Source: Athripsodes cinereus | Taxonomy: Eukaryota > Arthropoda > Insecta > Trichoptera > Leptoceridae | Assembly: GCA_947579605.1 (NCBI GenBank) | Contig: OX388311.1 | Location: 32,986,951-33,050,950 of the forward strand | Direction: 5' to 3' | Length of the DNA: 64,000 nt | Shown here: positions 39,701-53,409 of the stretch, piece after piece | Position numbering within the stretch: the stretch's first letter is position 1 | Layout: each line of letters starts with the position of its first letter | The notes under the pieces: generated by a model | What the model saw: only the letters and a program-made list of their open reading frames with translations | Told to the model about the DNA's origin: nothing | Databases searched by the model: none | Program-made: the position numbers and the translations under genes

Positions 39701-42700
39701 AGGTAGGTAGGTAGGTGATGCAGTAGTGCATTGTCCAAATAACTGATTACAGCGAGTAGTGAGTATAAGTCACGGGCACAATTTTACTGAGAACGTCTCC
39801 TGGTTTCCTGATTAACAACCTCACACAAAGCATCTCATCTCATTCACTCCTACAACTTCCTTTCATATTCGATTCATCTCTTTGTTTACACATCCACCTA
39901 ATGATAATTATTATTACCTATTAGGTACCTACCTATCATCTAATATTTCAGTTTTTACATTGTGAAACAACATTTTAAAATATTTATAAATAAAAACAAA
40001 ATGTACGTTTGTTTCACTATAAATATACCTACGATGTTTTATCTACATACCTATATGCCTATGACATGACACAAAACGCCTGGCGCTTTTTTCACCGACG
40101 TATGTATGTATGTACGTAATATGTATTTAGGTACCTACTACTGTGTAGCTTTATATAGGTAGATATACTAGATTTACATTGTTTTGTAACTTCTACACAG
40201 TTCTGCAAAACTTAACTATTTTCTAGTAGATAGTCTATGTAAATAAAGGACATCCCTACCTGCTGGAGTGTGTAGGTAGGTACTTTCCATAGTTTCTGAG
40301 ATAGGTAGGTATGTATGTACTATGTATGTAGGTATGTAGGTACATAATCTTCATTGATAATTAAATAAACCCTTTCTCCTGGAGCAGTATCTTGGGCAGG
40401 TGTCCGCGTCGTGTAATATTTTCATCTCATTTTAATATTGGAATAACATTATGACACGCTCAGGTGGCGCATCACCCTCCCCAGCCCGGAGTGGAGTAGG
40501 TACCTATAGAGAATATTCTGGCAGAACAGTATACCCAACAAGCTACTTAGCTACCTACCCAACGTTGCTTTGGCTTATTATAATAATTTTGCATACGGAA
40601 ACATTCTTCAATATTTAAATTAGAATACAAAATTAAAGCCAACACCAAATAATAACAATAAATCTCATTATATTTAAGAGAGATACTCGTACATTCCATT
40701 TAAAACCGAGGGAGGGGGTGAATCACGAGCGTAGGTACCCAGAAGGGGTGACGACGGAGGGGGATAGTTGCCCCCCAAGAAATTAAGAGATATGTGTCAA
40801 AGCAGGTAAATATAGTAGGTACTAAAGATTATCGAAAAAGAGAATTGCTCCCTCTAAAAGATATACCTACCTACAGAATAAAACAGAATTTCAAAAGCTA
40901 TTCATTCTTATTTTATTTCTTATCATTTCTACCTCGTCGCCAGGTTTTAGAAAAAGTATGGGAAAATCGACATATTTTAATAATGTCCACGGTTTTTTAA
41001 GGACTGTTTCACAAATTAGCTTCGGGAGTTAGATATGTACCACTGATGTATGTATGTTAGAGTAGGTACAGACCTACATAAAGCTGTAGGTAGGTATGTG
41101 TGAAATTTATTTGTAGGCAACAAGTTTCCTTAACTCAAACTCATCTCTGTGAGGTGAAGCTTAGCAGTGAGCAGTATGTATATAACACTGTAGGTATATA
41201 TTTAACACTGCAGGTTAGTTTCATTATTTTAACTAAACACGGATTATTTATATGATCAGATATTAACTCTCAAAATTGCATTATGTATCTTCATGAACAG
41301 GTAAATAACATTATAACGAAGAGCTCGGTAACACGATGATAGAGTCAAGGTCTTAAAATCGAAAAATCCTGAATTCGAGTTGTCTGTCTCCCGGCCTACT
41401 CCATTTTCATGACACAAGCACATGAGATTTGACTTATTTCGAATCAAAATAATGCAACTTTTACATTTTTCCAAGAGCACAATAAATATGTATTTTTTTT
41501 ATAGAGGGCATACCTACTGTATAATGTATACATACATAAATATCTACATAACATACATAGGATTGTCATGTTATTAATTGTCCATTACAATAGATAATAT
41601 TATAGTTATATATCTACTAATGTAAATGTCGGTACAATTGATCAGCAATATTATTTAATAGATCTACGCATTCACACTTATTCGACATTTATTTGTTTTA
41701 TTGCATTACTAATTGTAGGTGAGTAGTTATGGTATATTAGACTATATCATTTAATCTAAATCCAAAGGAAGGTGTTTAAAATAAACGTATTACATTCCCA
41801 GTATTATTAAATCTAAGATGACATTAAAGTTCACTCTGTTTCTCTCTGCACTACCATCAACCGAGGTAGGTAGCTACTAATATTACCTATTTACTATAAG
41901 ACATTTTAAGAATGGGTGGCATACACACAAGCCTTATCTTTACATCCGTATGAAAAAATATTGGATTGGTAGGTACGTAAATAGAAAACAAAAAATATGA
42001 AATAGACCAGAGGTTCCCAAACTTTTTTTCTCATGGACCACTTTCCAAAATTTGCTGGTTCCGGTGGACCCCCTGTATTTCTACCCCCCGTCGCTAAATT
42101 TTCGAAATGGTATAGGAATTTGAAATATTTCCAAAACTCCTCGGTTTTATTAAAGAAATTTTCTCCCAGTACCTTTTCTACAATGTACCGGGTATTTGTA
42201 CCGACTATTGTTTATGTCAATATCTGGTGCTTTACCCGAATATCTGATACTTTAACTATGGATTCGTGAACCTCCTTTTACAACTCGTGGACCCCCATTT
42301 TTTGGTCACGCCATCGTGGACCCCCGTCGAGTCTCTCGTGGACCCCTGGAGGTCCATCTGGACCACTTTGGGACCTACTTATACCAACATAGATACATAC
42401 TAGTACTACTACTGTCTACCATCACGGCACATCCCACGACCAACCTAAGCTGTCCTCTAAGTGCTAACAAAAAATTAAGACATATGGGATGGGTGGCAAA
42501 CCTTATCGCTGAATTAAGGATATAAAATATCTTTAATTTTTCGAACACCCGCCTTCTACAGGACACTCGAAAACTTACGGAAAACAGAGAGAGAGAGAGA
42601 GTTATTGTTTGCCGGGTGCTCTCCACTGTAGGTATAGTACGACACCATGACCAAGATATGGGATGGCCTGAGGAAGAGAACTGATGCCAATAAAGATGGA

Positions 42701-45700
42701 GAGTCTTCTGCAGTGGCAGCAGCGTTACATGAACTTCATGTTTGACCTAGAAGATGCTTCCAACATAACTAAAAAGCCACGGCGCTCTTGAGATGGTCAC
42801 GGACCATTAAACAGCGCCAAATACAAATCATCTTTTTATTATTATTATTATTATAGGTACCTACCTACTAAAATCTATCATTACCTACCCATACAAACTA
42901 TAAATTGAGAACAGAATTAAAACAACTTGTAAATAATGTATGTATGGAGTGCGAATGAAAAATACGGTTGTTGATTGTTAATTTAAAATTTCAACGAAAT
43001 ATAAAAGGTTGTTGAAAGTTTTCCCGCGTTTCCTTTTCACTTCCCGCGCGCTATTCCCGATCCCGATCCCGCCAACCAACCGGCACGAGATGAGAACAAA
43101 CACTAAACAGGAGGTAGGAGATAAAGGACTCTCTCTACCAACTCTCCTCTTGTTAGGTACCTACTTGTGCCTTGCCTACATTACATACATACATACATAC
43201 ATAGTCCAGTGGCGGGACTACACTTTTCATATCGGTCATGACTTGTATAGGTACACTTGAGAGTAAAATAAAATATAAATAAACATATTTTGTGAGTAGA
43301 TATCTACTTGTTTTTTCAAGATACTCATTAATACCTTAGATAAGTATTTTCCAAACTATGGGTCGCGACCCACCAGTGGGTCGTGAGCGAATATTGAGTG
43401 GGCCCTAATGGACGATTCGCCACTTTATAAGGCATGAATAAAAAATAAATAACTTTTCTATTTTTGAAGAGGTAACACTATGAAAGCTCATTTTTAAAAT
43501 TTAGGTAATAAAAATAAAAATATAACACTGTATAACTTTCACTATTTAATATTTTGCTTAAAAGCTTTTCGGACATACGTCCATCTTCAGTAATAAATAT
43601 CTTATAACTTAGTTCTTAGAGTTATAAGATATTTATTACTGAAGATGGACGTATGTCCGAAAAGCTTTTAAGCAAAATATTAAATAGTGAAAGTTATACA
43701 GTGTTATATTTTTATTTTTATTACCTAAATTTTAAAAAATAAATGTTGTTGGAGCAAAGTTTGGAGAAAAAAAGCTAAAAGGCGGGTCCCAAGATTGGAA
43801 TTTTTTCCATTATAACGATAAATCAATCGATAAATATTAATTTGCGAATGGGCCACTTACAGATTATTTTTTTATTACATAAAATTGTAAATTAGTATGA
43901 AAGAAACACAATCACAATTTATTTTAAATTTTCTTGAAATATTTTCTTAGATATTAGCTTTTAAAAATTGGGTTTTCTCGGAGTGATCAAAAACGATATG
44001 GCGGCACTGTGACGTCACGGAGTCTAGTGAATCATAATAACTTTCGCACCACAGATTATAATCTCATACACACACGGAACTCCGTGACGTCATCAGCTGT
44101 CAAAAGCCATTTAGCAAGTTTAACCAAACGTCAAAATTTTTGGATGTTATTTTTGGAAATTCTTCATAATTTAGATATTTAAAAAAATTCAACTGACATA
44201 TTTCTGTTTTCCGACCTCAAATTTACTTAATTCGATCATTTTAATTAAAATCCTTCACGACTGCAAGAGGCCCATTACTCGATGTTCATAAATAAAATTA
44301 AAATTGATTACAAAGTTGAATACGGTCACATGTCCAAAATAATACCTACATTGTTTGAGGTCAATTTATTTTTGAAAAATGTCACAACCGTAATACAAAT
44401 AAATCACGCATCGTATATTCAGATCTTTGTATTGTTCGTGTAATAATATTGTTACAAATACATCGATATTTCTTGAGGATGCGGCGAATATTTCTCTCTA
44501 GATTTTGAGGAGTTCTTACCTATTCCAACATATTATGTATTACATTGGAGAACAGTAGTCCGATCATCTCTTAAATGAAAAAATGGTCTGAGTGAGGAAT
44601 TTAGGTACACGCGTCGTATAAAGCAAACGATGTGAAAGTGTATTGGGTGTAGGTATCCCCTTGAATAGCTAGGTATTAAATTTGTACGTTAATATTTCGT
44701 GGCAATGACGGAAGATTCAAAACAAGGTTAGTACTTATTAACATATATTGTTTAAAGATTTTTTCATTTACTTTCGGCCTTTAGTTCATGTGTTGCATAT
44801 TGATATTTGCATCTATGGAAGGCACGCCGCTGCTACATACGTACAATATAGTGAATAGAGGAGAGCAAAGCGCAAGCCACGGCTAGGTAGGTACCTACTC
44901 ACTATGATATTACATATATGTACTTAGTTGTTATTCTCTTCTTATCTTGTCCAAATATTATTATCATTATTATGGAATAATTAGAATATAATGATACATC
45001 TTACACTAACCCTACTGGCCACATATACCAAACGAAAGAATGTTCTGTATTTCTTTTATTCTGTTGTTTATATTTATATGCAAAATATATATTGGCGGGA
45101 CGAAGAAAAAGACAGAATATTCGTTCTCAACTTTCGTTCAGTAACTGTAGTACCTACTTAGGTAACAAATGCATTTCAAAATAAGTGATTATAATATTAT
45201 TATCGTATAATCAAAGATATCAGTCTTACAAATACTCAACACTGAGAAAGAATTATTGATAGTTGCTCTATTCATCTAATCATAAAAGGCAAATTAATAC
45301 AAAATATCAGGCGTGGTGTGGGAAGAAGGCGAATGTCATAGCCGGTAAATATATAAGTATGTAAGAGAAGGAACGTGTGGATAATAATTATATAACATGA
45401 CGTAGCCTTCACTTTCTTACATTGTGATAACATAATACTGTATGTAACTAGGTAGGTACATGCAATAGTTAATTATCACTAATAGTAGGTATGATAAATT
45501 ATCTACTCTTGTCGAGGTTATTGTGAATAGGAGACATTCAGGATGGGTAGGTAGGAGGTACACCTGTAGGTAGGTACATTAACCCCGAATTGAAGAAGCA
45601 AAATATATTACACTAGTGATGTTTTACGAATATTTTTCTTCTACAGGACACTTGACAATTGACTTGACAATGGTAGGTACCCACCCACCCACATAAGTTA

Positions 45701-48700
45701 GGTGTTGTTGTGTCTTCATGATCTAATGCTCTGTATAATTTATCATCTATCGCTCTTTCTGTTTTGCACGAAGCGAAGGTGAAATCTGTTGCATGATCTA
45801 ATCACCTGTTAATTAGGTAATAGGGTATATTAATTACCTGCAGATATCCGCTGTTTATCATTAATTAGAATAGGTACCATATATTATTATTATTAATAGC
45901 CACTAATGATTGACGGCGGTTAGTACCTACCTACTCTATAATAATAATAATGTAGGTAGGTAGGTACCTGCGACAAGGTCCATTCTCATTCTCTGCTATC
46001 TGATTAGTGTTATGTAGGTGAAACAATCTTATGGTATGTATCTTCAAGTGACAATTATAATATGTATAATAATATCGTCCACTTGACACTACACTACATG
46101 TATCATCGGGGAGAGAGTCGTAGGGACTATAAATACGTAATACGTACATAAAACCCAGTTCATTCTTGTATAATGGTAGATATTTATCTATTGCACTAAC
46201 ACGGCAGTTGCTCACTCCTTGTCAATTGGCTGATCCATCCATATTCTGATAATTCTTTACAGGAATTACTACAGTAAATACCTACTTCACCCACCCATAT
46301 CGCAAATGTAAGTACCTACCTACTGATCCAACGAAGTCCTACTGTCTACTGTCCAACGAAGCCAGTAAGCAGATTGCGAGATATGTTAAAAGTCTACAAT
46401 ATTGTTCTGCGGATGTTTTGCAACTATGTTATGTAAGTTTAATTTGTATTATTCTTCGGTGTACCTACATAATATTCCAAATCAATACGGTGTCATAAAA
46501 ATATCAATAAAAAAAAATATTATTAAAGTTTAGAACTTACATGGACAAAATCACCTACTGTTGGGTGGAAAGCTAACGAAAAAAAATGTAATGCATTTCC
46601 GATAGCTAGGCTGGGTATCTTATAATTAAATTTATTTTGATTCCTTTTTGTACATTGGTTGAAATATCAATCATTACAAAGTATCATATAACTATCAGAT
46701 ATACAATTCAATACACAGTAGATTGCGATATCTTCTAACTAACCTTACACTTATGAATGAATATATTATATTGGTAGTTACCTGCTGAATAATACCTATG
46801 TTCCTGTACCAGATAGCTGATGCTAGGTGAACGAGAAGTTGCGTAGGCGTAGATACCTATACTGCATGCGGAAGTTACCTACTGAATAATACCTATGTTC
46901 CTGTACCAGATAGCTGATGTTAGATGAACGAGAAGTTGCGTAGGCGTAGATACCTCTATACTGCATGCGGAAGTTACCTACTGAATAATACCTATGTTCC
47001 TGTACCAGATAGCTGATGTTAGATGAACGAGAAGTTGCGTAGGCGTAGATACCTATACTGCATGCGGAAGTTACCTACTGAATAATACCTATGTTCCTGT
47101 ACCAGATAGCTGATGTTAGATGAACGAGAAGTTGCGTTGGCGTAGATACCTATACTGCATGCGGAAGTTACCTACTGAATAATACCTATGTTCCTGTACC
47201 AGATAGCTGATGCTAGGTGAACGAGAAGTTGCGTAGGCGTAGATACCTCTATACTGCATGCGGAAGTTACCTACTGAATAATACCTATGTTCCTGTACCA
47301 GATAGCTGATGTTAGATGAACGAGAAGTTGCGTAGGCGTAGATACCTATACTGCATGCGGAAGTTACCTACTGAATAATACCTATGTTCCTGTACCAGAT
47401 AGCTGATGTTAGATGAACGAGAAGTTGCGTAGGCGTAGATACCTCTATACTGCATGCGGAAGTTACCTACTGAATAATACCTATGTTCCTGTACCAGATA
47501 GCTGATGTTAGATGAACGAGAAGTTGCGTAGGCGTAGATACCTATACTGCATGCGGAAGTTACCTACTGAATAATACCTATGTTCCTGTACCAGATAGCT
47601 GATGTTAGATGAACGAGAAGTTGCGTTGGCGTAGATACCTATACTGCATGCGGAAGTTACCTACTGAATAATACCTATGTTCCTGTACCAGATAGCTGAT
47701 GTTAGATGAACGAGAAGTTGCGTTGGCGTAGATACCTATACTGCATGCGGAAGTTACCTACTGAATAATACCTATGTTCCTGTACCAGATAGCTGATGCT
47801 AGGTGAACGAGAAGTTGCGTAGGCGTAGATACCTCTATACTGCATGCGGAAGTTACCTACTGAATAATACCTATGTTCCTGTACCAGATAGCTGATGTTA
47901 GATGAACGAGAAGTTGCGTAGGCGTAGATACCTCTATACTGCATGCGGAAGTTACCTACTGAATAATACCTATGTTCCTGTACCAGATAGCTGATGTTAG
48001 ATGAACGAGAAGTTGCGTAGGCGTAGATACCTATACTGCATGCGGAAGTTACCTACTGAATAATACCTATGTTCCTGTACCAGATAGCTGATGTTAGATG
48101 AACGAGAAGTTGCGTTGGCGTAGATACCTATACTGCATGCGGAAGTTACCTACTGAATAATACCTATGTTCCTGTACCAGATAGCTGATGCTAGGTGAAC
48201 GAGAAGATGCGTAGGCGTAGATACCTCTATACTGCATGCGGAAGTTACCTACTGAATAATACCTATGTTCCTGTACCAGATAGCTGATGTTAGATGAACG
48301 AGAAGTTGCGTAGGCGTAGATACCTATACTGCATGCGGAAGTTACCTACTGAATAATACCTATGTTCCTGTACCAGATAGCTGATGTTAGATGAACGAGA
48401 AGTTGCGTAGGCGTAGATACCTATACTGCATGCGGAAGTTACCTACTGAATAATACCTATGTTCCTGTACCAGATAGCTGATGTTAGATGAACGAGAAGT
48501 TGCGTAGGCGTAGATACCTCTATACTGCATGCGGAAGTTACCTACTGAATAATACCTATGTTCCTGTACCAGATAGCTGATGTTAGATGAACGAGAAGTT
48601 GCGTAGGCGTAGATACCTATACTGCATGCGGAAGTTACCTACTGAATAATACCTATGTTCCTGTACCAGATAGCTGATGTTAGATGAACGAGAAGTTGCG

Positions 48701-50372
48701 TAGGCGTAGATACCTATACTGCATGCGGAAGTTACCTACTGAATAATACCTATGTTCCTGTACCAGATAGCTGATGTTAGATGAACGAGAAGTTGCGTAG
48801 GCGTAGATACCTCTATACTGCATGCGGAAGTTACCTACTGAATAATACCTATGTTCCTGTACAAGATAGCTGATGTTAGATGAACGAGAAGTTGCGTAGG
48901 CGTAGATACCTCTATACTGCATGCAGAAGTTACCTACTGAATAATACCTATGTTCCTGTACCAGATAGCTGATGTTAGATGAACGAGAAGTTGCGTAGGC
49001 GTAGATACCTATACTGCATGCGGAAGTTACCTACTGAATAATACCTATGTTCCTGTACCAGATAGCTGATGTTAGATGAACGAGAAGTTGCGTAGGCGTA
49101 GATACCTATACTGCATGCGGAAGTTACCTACTGAATAATACCTATGTTCCTGTACCAGATAGCTGATGTTAGATGAACGAGAAGTTGCGTAGGCGTAGAT
49201 ACCTCTATACTGCATGCGGAAGTTACCTACTGAATAATACCTATGTTCCTGTACCAGATAGCTGATGTTAGATGAACGAGAAGTTGCGTAGGCGTAGATA
49301 CCTCTATACTGCATGCGGAAGTTACCTACTGAATAATACCTATGTTCCTGTACCAGATAGCTGATGTTAGATGAACGAGAAGTTGCGTAGGCGTAGATAC
49401 CTCTATACTGCATGCGGAAGTTACCTACTGAATAATACCTATGTTTCTGTACCAGATAGCTGATGTTAGATGAACGAGAAGTTGCGTAGGCGTAGATACC
49501 TATACTGCATGCGGATGTTACCTACTGAATAATACCTATGTTCCTGTACCAGATAGCTGATGTTAGATGAACGAGAAGTTGCGTAGGCGTAGATACCTAT
49601 ACTGCATGCGGAAGTTACCTACTGAATAATACCTATGTTCCTGTACCAGATAGCTGATGTTAGATGAACGAGAAGTTGCGTAGGCGTAGATACCTCTATA
49701 CTGCATGCGGAAGTTACCTACTGAATAATACCTATGTTCCTGTACCAGATAGCTGATGTTAGATGAACGAGAAGTTGCGTAGGCGTAGATACCTATACTG
49801 CATGCGGAAGTTACCTACTGAATAATACCTATGTTCCTGTACCAGATGGCTGATGTTAGATGAACGAGAAGTTGCGTAGGCGTAGATACCTCTATACTGC
49901 ATGCGGAAGTTACCTACTGAATAATACCTATGTTTCTGTACCAGATAGCTGATGTTAGATGAACGAGAAGTTGCGTAGGCGTAGATACCTATACTGCATG
50001 CGGAAGTTACCTACTGAATAATACCTATGTTCCTGTACCAGATAGCTGATGTTAGATGAACGAGAAGTTGCGTAGGCGTAGATACCTATACTGCATGCGG
50101 AAGTTACCTACTGAATAATACCTATGTTCCTGTACCAGATAGCTGATGTTAGATGAACGAGAAGTTGCGTAGGCGTAGATACCTCTATACTGCATGCGGA
50201 AGTTACCTACTGAATAATACCTATGTTCCTGTACCAGATAGCTGATGTTAGATGAACGAGAAGTTGCGTAGGCGTAGATACCTATACTGCATGCGGAAGT
50301 TACCTACTGAATAATACCTATGTTCCTGTACCAGATGGCTGATGTTAGATGAACGAGAAGTTGCGTAGGCGT

Positions 50373-50403
<31 letters not shown>

Positions 50404-53378
50404 TTTTTTCCTTTATTGGCATTTCTACAGGTTTTTACATAAATATAGTATAAAACAATTAGGTATAGTATTAACCCAATTACAGAATGCACAAATGTTT
50501 ACAAATACAAATATACAAATTACAAATACAAATACAAATACAGATACCTATACTGCATGCGGAAGTTACCTACTGAATAATACCTATGTTCCTGTACCAG
50601 ATAGCTGATGTTAGATGAACGAGAAGTTGCGTTGGCGTAGATACCTATACTGCATGCGGAAGTTACCTACTGAATAATACCTATGTTCCTGTACCAGATA
50701 GCTGATGTTAGATGAACGAGAAGTTGCGTTGGCGTAGATACCTATACTGCATGCGGAAGTTACCTACTGAATAATACCTATGTTCCTGTACCAGATAGCT
50801 GATGCTAGGTGAACGAGAAGTTGCGTAGGCGTAGATACCTCTATACTGCATGCGGAAGTTACCTACTGAATAATACCTATGTTCCTGTACCAGATAGCTG
50901 ATGTTAGATGAACGAGAAGTTGCGTAGGCGTAGATACCTCTATACTGCATGCGGAAGTTACCTACTGAATAATACCTATGTTCCTGTACCAGATAGCTGA
51001 TGTTAGATGAACGAGAAGTTGCGTAGGCGTAGATACCTATACTGCATGCGGAAGTTACCTACTGAATAATACCTATGTTCCTGTACCAGATAGCTGATGT
51101 TAGATGAACGAGAAGTTGCGTTGGCGTAGATACCTATACTGCATGCGGAAGTTACCTACTGAATAATACCTATGTTCCTGTACCAGATAGCTGATGCTAG
51201 GTGAACGAGAAGATGCGTAGGCGTAGATACCTCTATACTGCATGCGGAAGTTACCTACTGAATAATACCTATGTTCCTGTACCAGATAGCTGATGTTAGA
51301 TGAACGAGAAGTTGCGTAGGCGTAGATACCTATACTGCATGCGGAAGTTACCTACTGAATAATACCTATGTTCCTGTACCAGATAGCTGATGTTAGATGA
51401 ACGAGAAGTTGCGTAGGCGTAGATACCTATACTGCATGCGGAAGTTACCTACTGAATAATACCTATGTTCCTGTACCAGATAGCTGATGTTAGATGAACG
51501 AGAAGTTGCGTAGGCGTAGATACCTCTATACTGCATGCGGAAGTTACCTACTGAATAATACCTATGTTCCTGTACCAGATAGCTGATGTTAGATGAACGA
51601 GAAGTTGCGTAGGCGTAGATACCTATACTGCATGCGGAAGTTACCTACTGAATAATACCTATGTTCCTGTACCAGATAGCTGATGTTAGATGAACGAGAA
51701 GTTGCGTAGGCGTAGATACCTATACTGCATGCGGAAGTTACCTACTGAATAATACCTATGTTCCTGTACCAGATAGCTGATGTTAGATGAACGAGAAGTT
51801 GCGTAGGCGTAGATACCTCTATACTGCATGCGGAAGTTACCTACTGAATAATACCTATGTTCCTGTACAAGATAGCTGATGTTAGATGAACGAGAAGTTG
51901 CGTAGGCGTAGATACCTCTATACTGCATGCAGAAGTTACCTACTGAATAATACCTATGTTCCTGTACCAGATAGCTGATGTTAGATGAACGAGAAGTTGC
52001 GTAGGCGTAGATACCTATACTGCATGCGGAAGTTACCTACTGAATAATACCTATGTTCCTGTACCAGATAGCTGATGTTAGATGAACGAGAAGTTGCGTA
52101 GGCGTAGATACCTATACTGCATGCGGAAGTTACCTACTGAATAATACCTATGTTCCTGTACCAGATAGCTGATGTTAGATGAACGAGAAGTTGCGTAGGC
52201 GTAGATACCTCTATACTGCATGCGGAAGTTACCTACTGAATAATACCTATGTTCCTGTACCAGATAGCTGATGTTAGATGAACGAGAAGTTGCGTAGGCG
52301 TAGATACCTCTATACTGCATGCGGAAGTTACCTACTGAATAATACCTATGTTCCTGTACCAGATAGCTGATGTTAGATGAACGAGAAGTTGCGTAGGCGT
52401 AGATACCTCTATACTGCATGCGGAAGTTACCTACTGAATAATACCTATGTTTCTGTACCAGATAGCTGATGTTAGATGAACGAGAAGTTGCGTAGGCGTA
52501 GATACCTATACTGCATGCGGATGTTACCTACTGAATAATACCTATGTTCCTGTACCAGATAGCTGATGTTAGATGAACGAGAAGTTGCGTAGGCGTAGAT
52601 ACCTATACTGCATGCGGAAGTTACCTACTGAATAATACCTATGTTCCTGTACCAGATAGCTGATGTTAGATGAACGAGAAGTTGCGTAGGCGTAGATACC
52701 TCTATACTGCATGCGGAAGTTACCTACTGAATAATACCTATGTTCCTGTACCAGATAGCTGATGTTAGATGAACGAGAAGTTGCGTAGGCGTAGATACCT
52801 ATACTGCATGCGGAAGTTACCTACTGAATAATACCTATGTTCCTGTACCAGATGGCTGATGTTAGATGAACGAGAAGTTGCGTAGGCGTAGATACCTCTA
52901 TACTGCATGCGGAAGTTACCTACTGAATAATACCTATGTTTCTGTACCAGATAGCTGATGTTAGATGAACGAGAAGTTGCGTAGGCGTAGATACCTATAC
53001 TGCATGCGGAAGTTACCTACTGAATAATACCTATGTTCCTGTACCAGATAGCTGATGTTAGATGAACGAGAAGTTGCGTAGGCGTAGATACCTATACTGC
53101 ATGCGGAAGTTACCTACTGAATAATACCTATGTTCCTGTACCAGATAGCTGATGTTAGATGAACGAGAAGTTGCGTAGGCGTAGATACCTCTATACTGCA
53201 TGCGGAAGTTACCTACTGAATAATACCTATGTTCCTGTACCAGATAGCTGATGTTAGATGAACGAGAAGTTGCGTAGGCGTAGATACCTATACTGCATGC
53301 GGAAGTTACCTACTGAATAATACCTATGTTCCTGTACCAGATGGCTGATGTTAGATGAACGAGAAGTTGCGTAGGCGT

Positions 53379-53409
<31 letters not shown>

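Larger units (their letters stand above)
43491..43738. mobile_element. Foldback element D with two opposed hammerhead-like motifs
   Basis: 119-bp arms (43491-43609 / 43620-43738) with near-perfect complementarity and a 10-bp centre. Each arm begins at the centre with a hammerhead-type core, then runs outward through AAATAGTGAAAGTTATACAG. Different sequence family from A/B and C. Confidence 0.9.
43330..43860. repeat. ZBED/hAT-like relic
   Basis: TTTTCCAAACTATGGGTCGC and GACCCACCAGTGGGTCGTGA (with palindrome GGGTCGCGACCC) are typical of hAT elements; GCGGGTCCCAAGATTG and GAATGGGCCACTTAC follow after the nested foldback. Ends unclear. Confidence 0.45.
43207..44832. mobile_element. hAT element of the CAGTGGCG family, copy 2
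   Basis: CAGTGGCGGGACTACACTTT at the left and GGCACGCCGCTG at the right match the ends of the 12510-14090 element; length 1626 bp. Flanking 8-mers differ, so no target duplication is preserved. It hosts foldback D and a further hAT-like relic. Confidence 0.6.

Noticed and set aside
46830..46960. Hammerhead motif in the satellite (GCTGATG...GAACGAGAAG)
   Set aside because: Reads CUGAUGU, not CUGANGA, with no stem II or GAAA at the right place.
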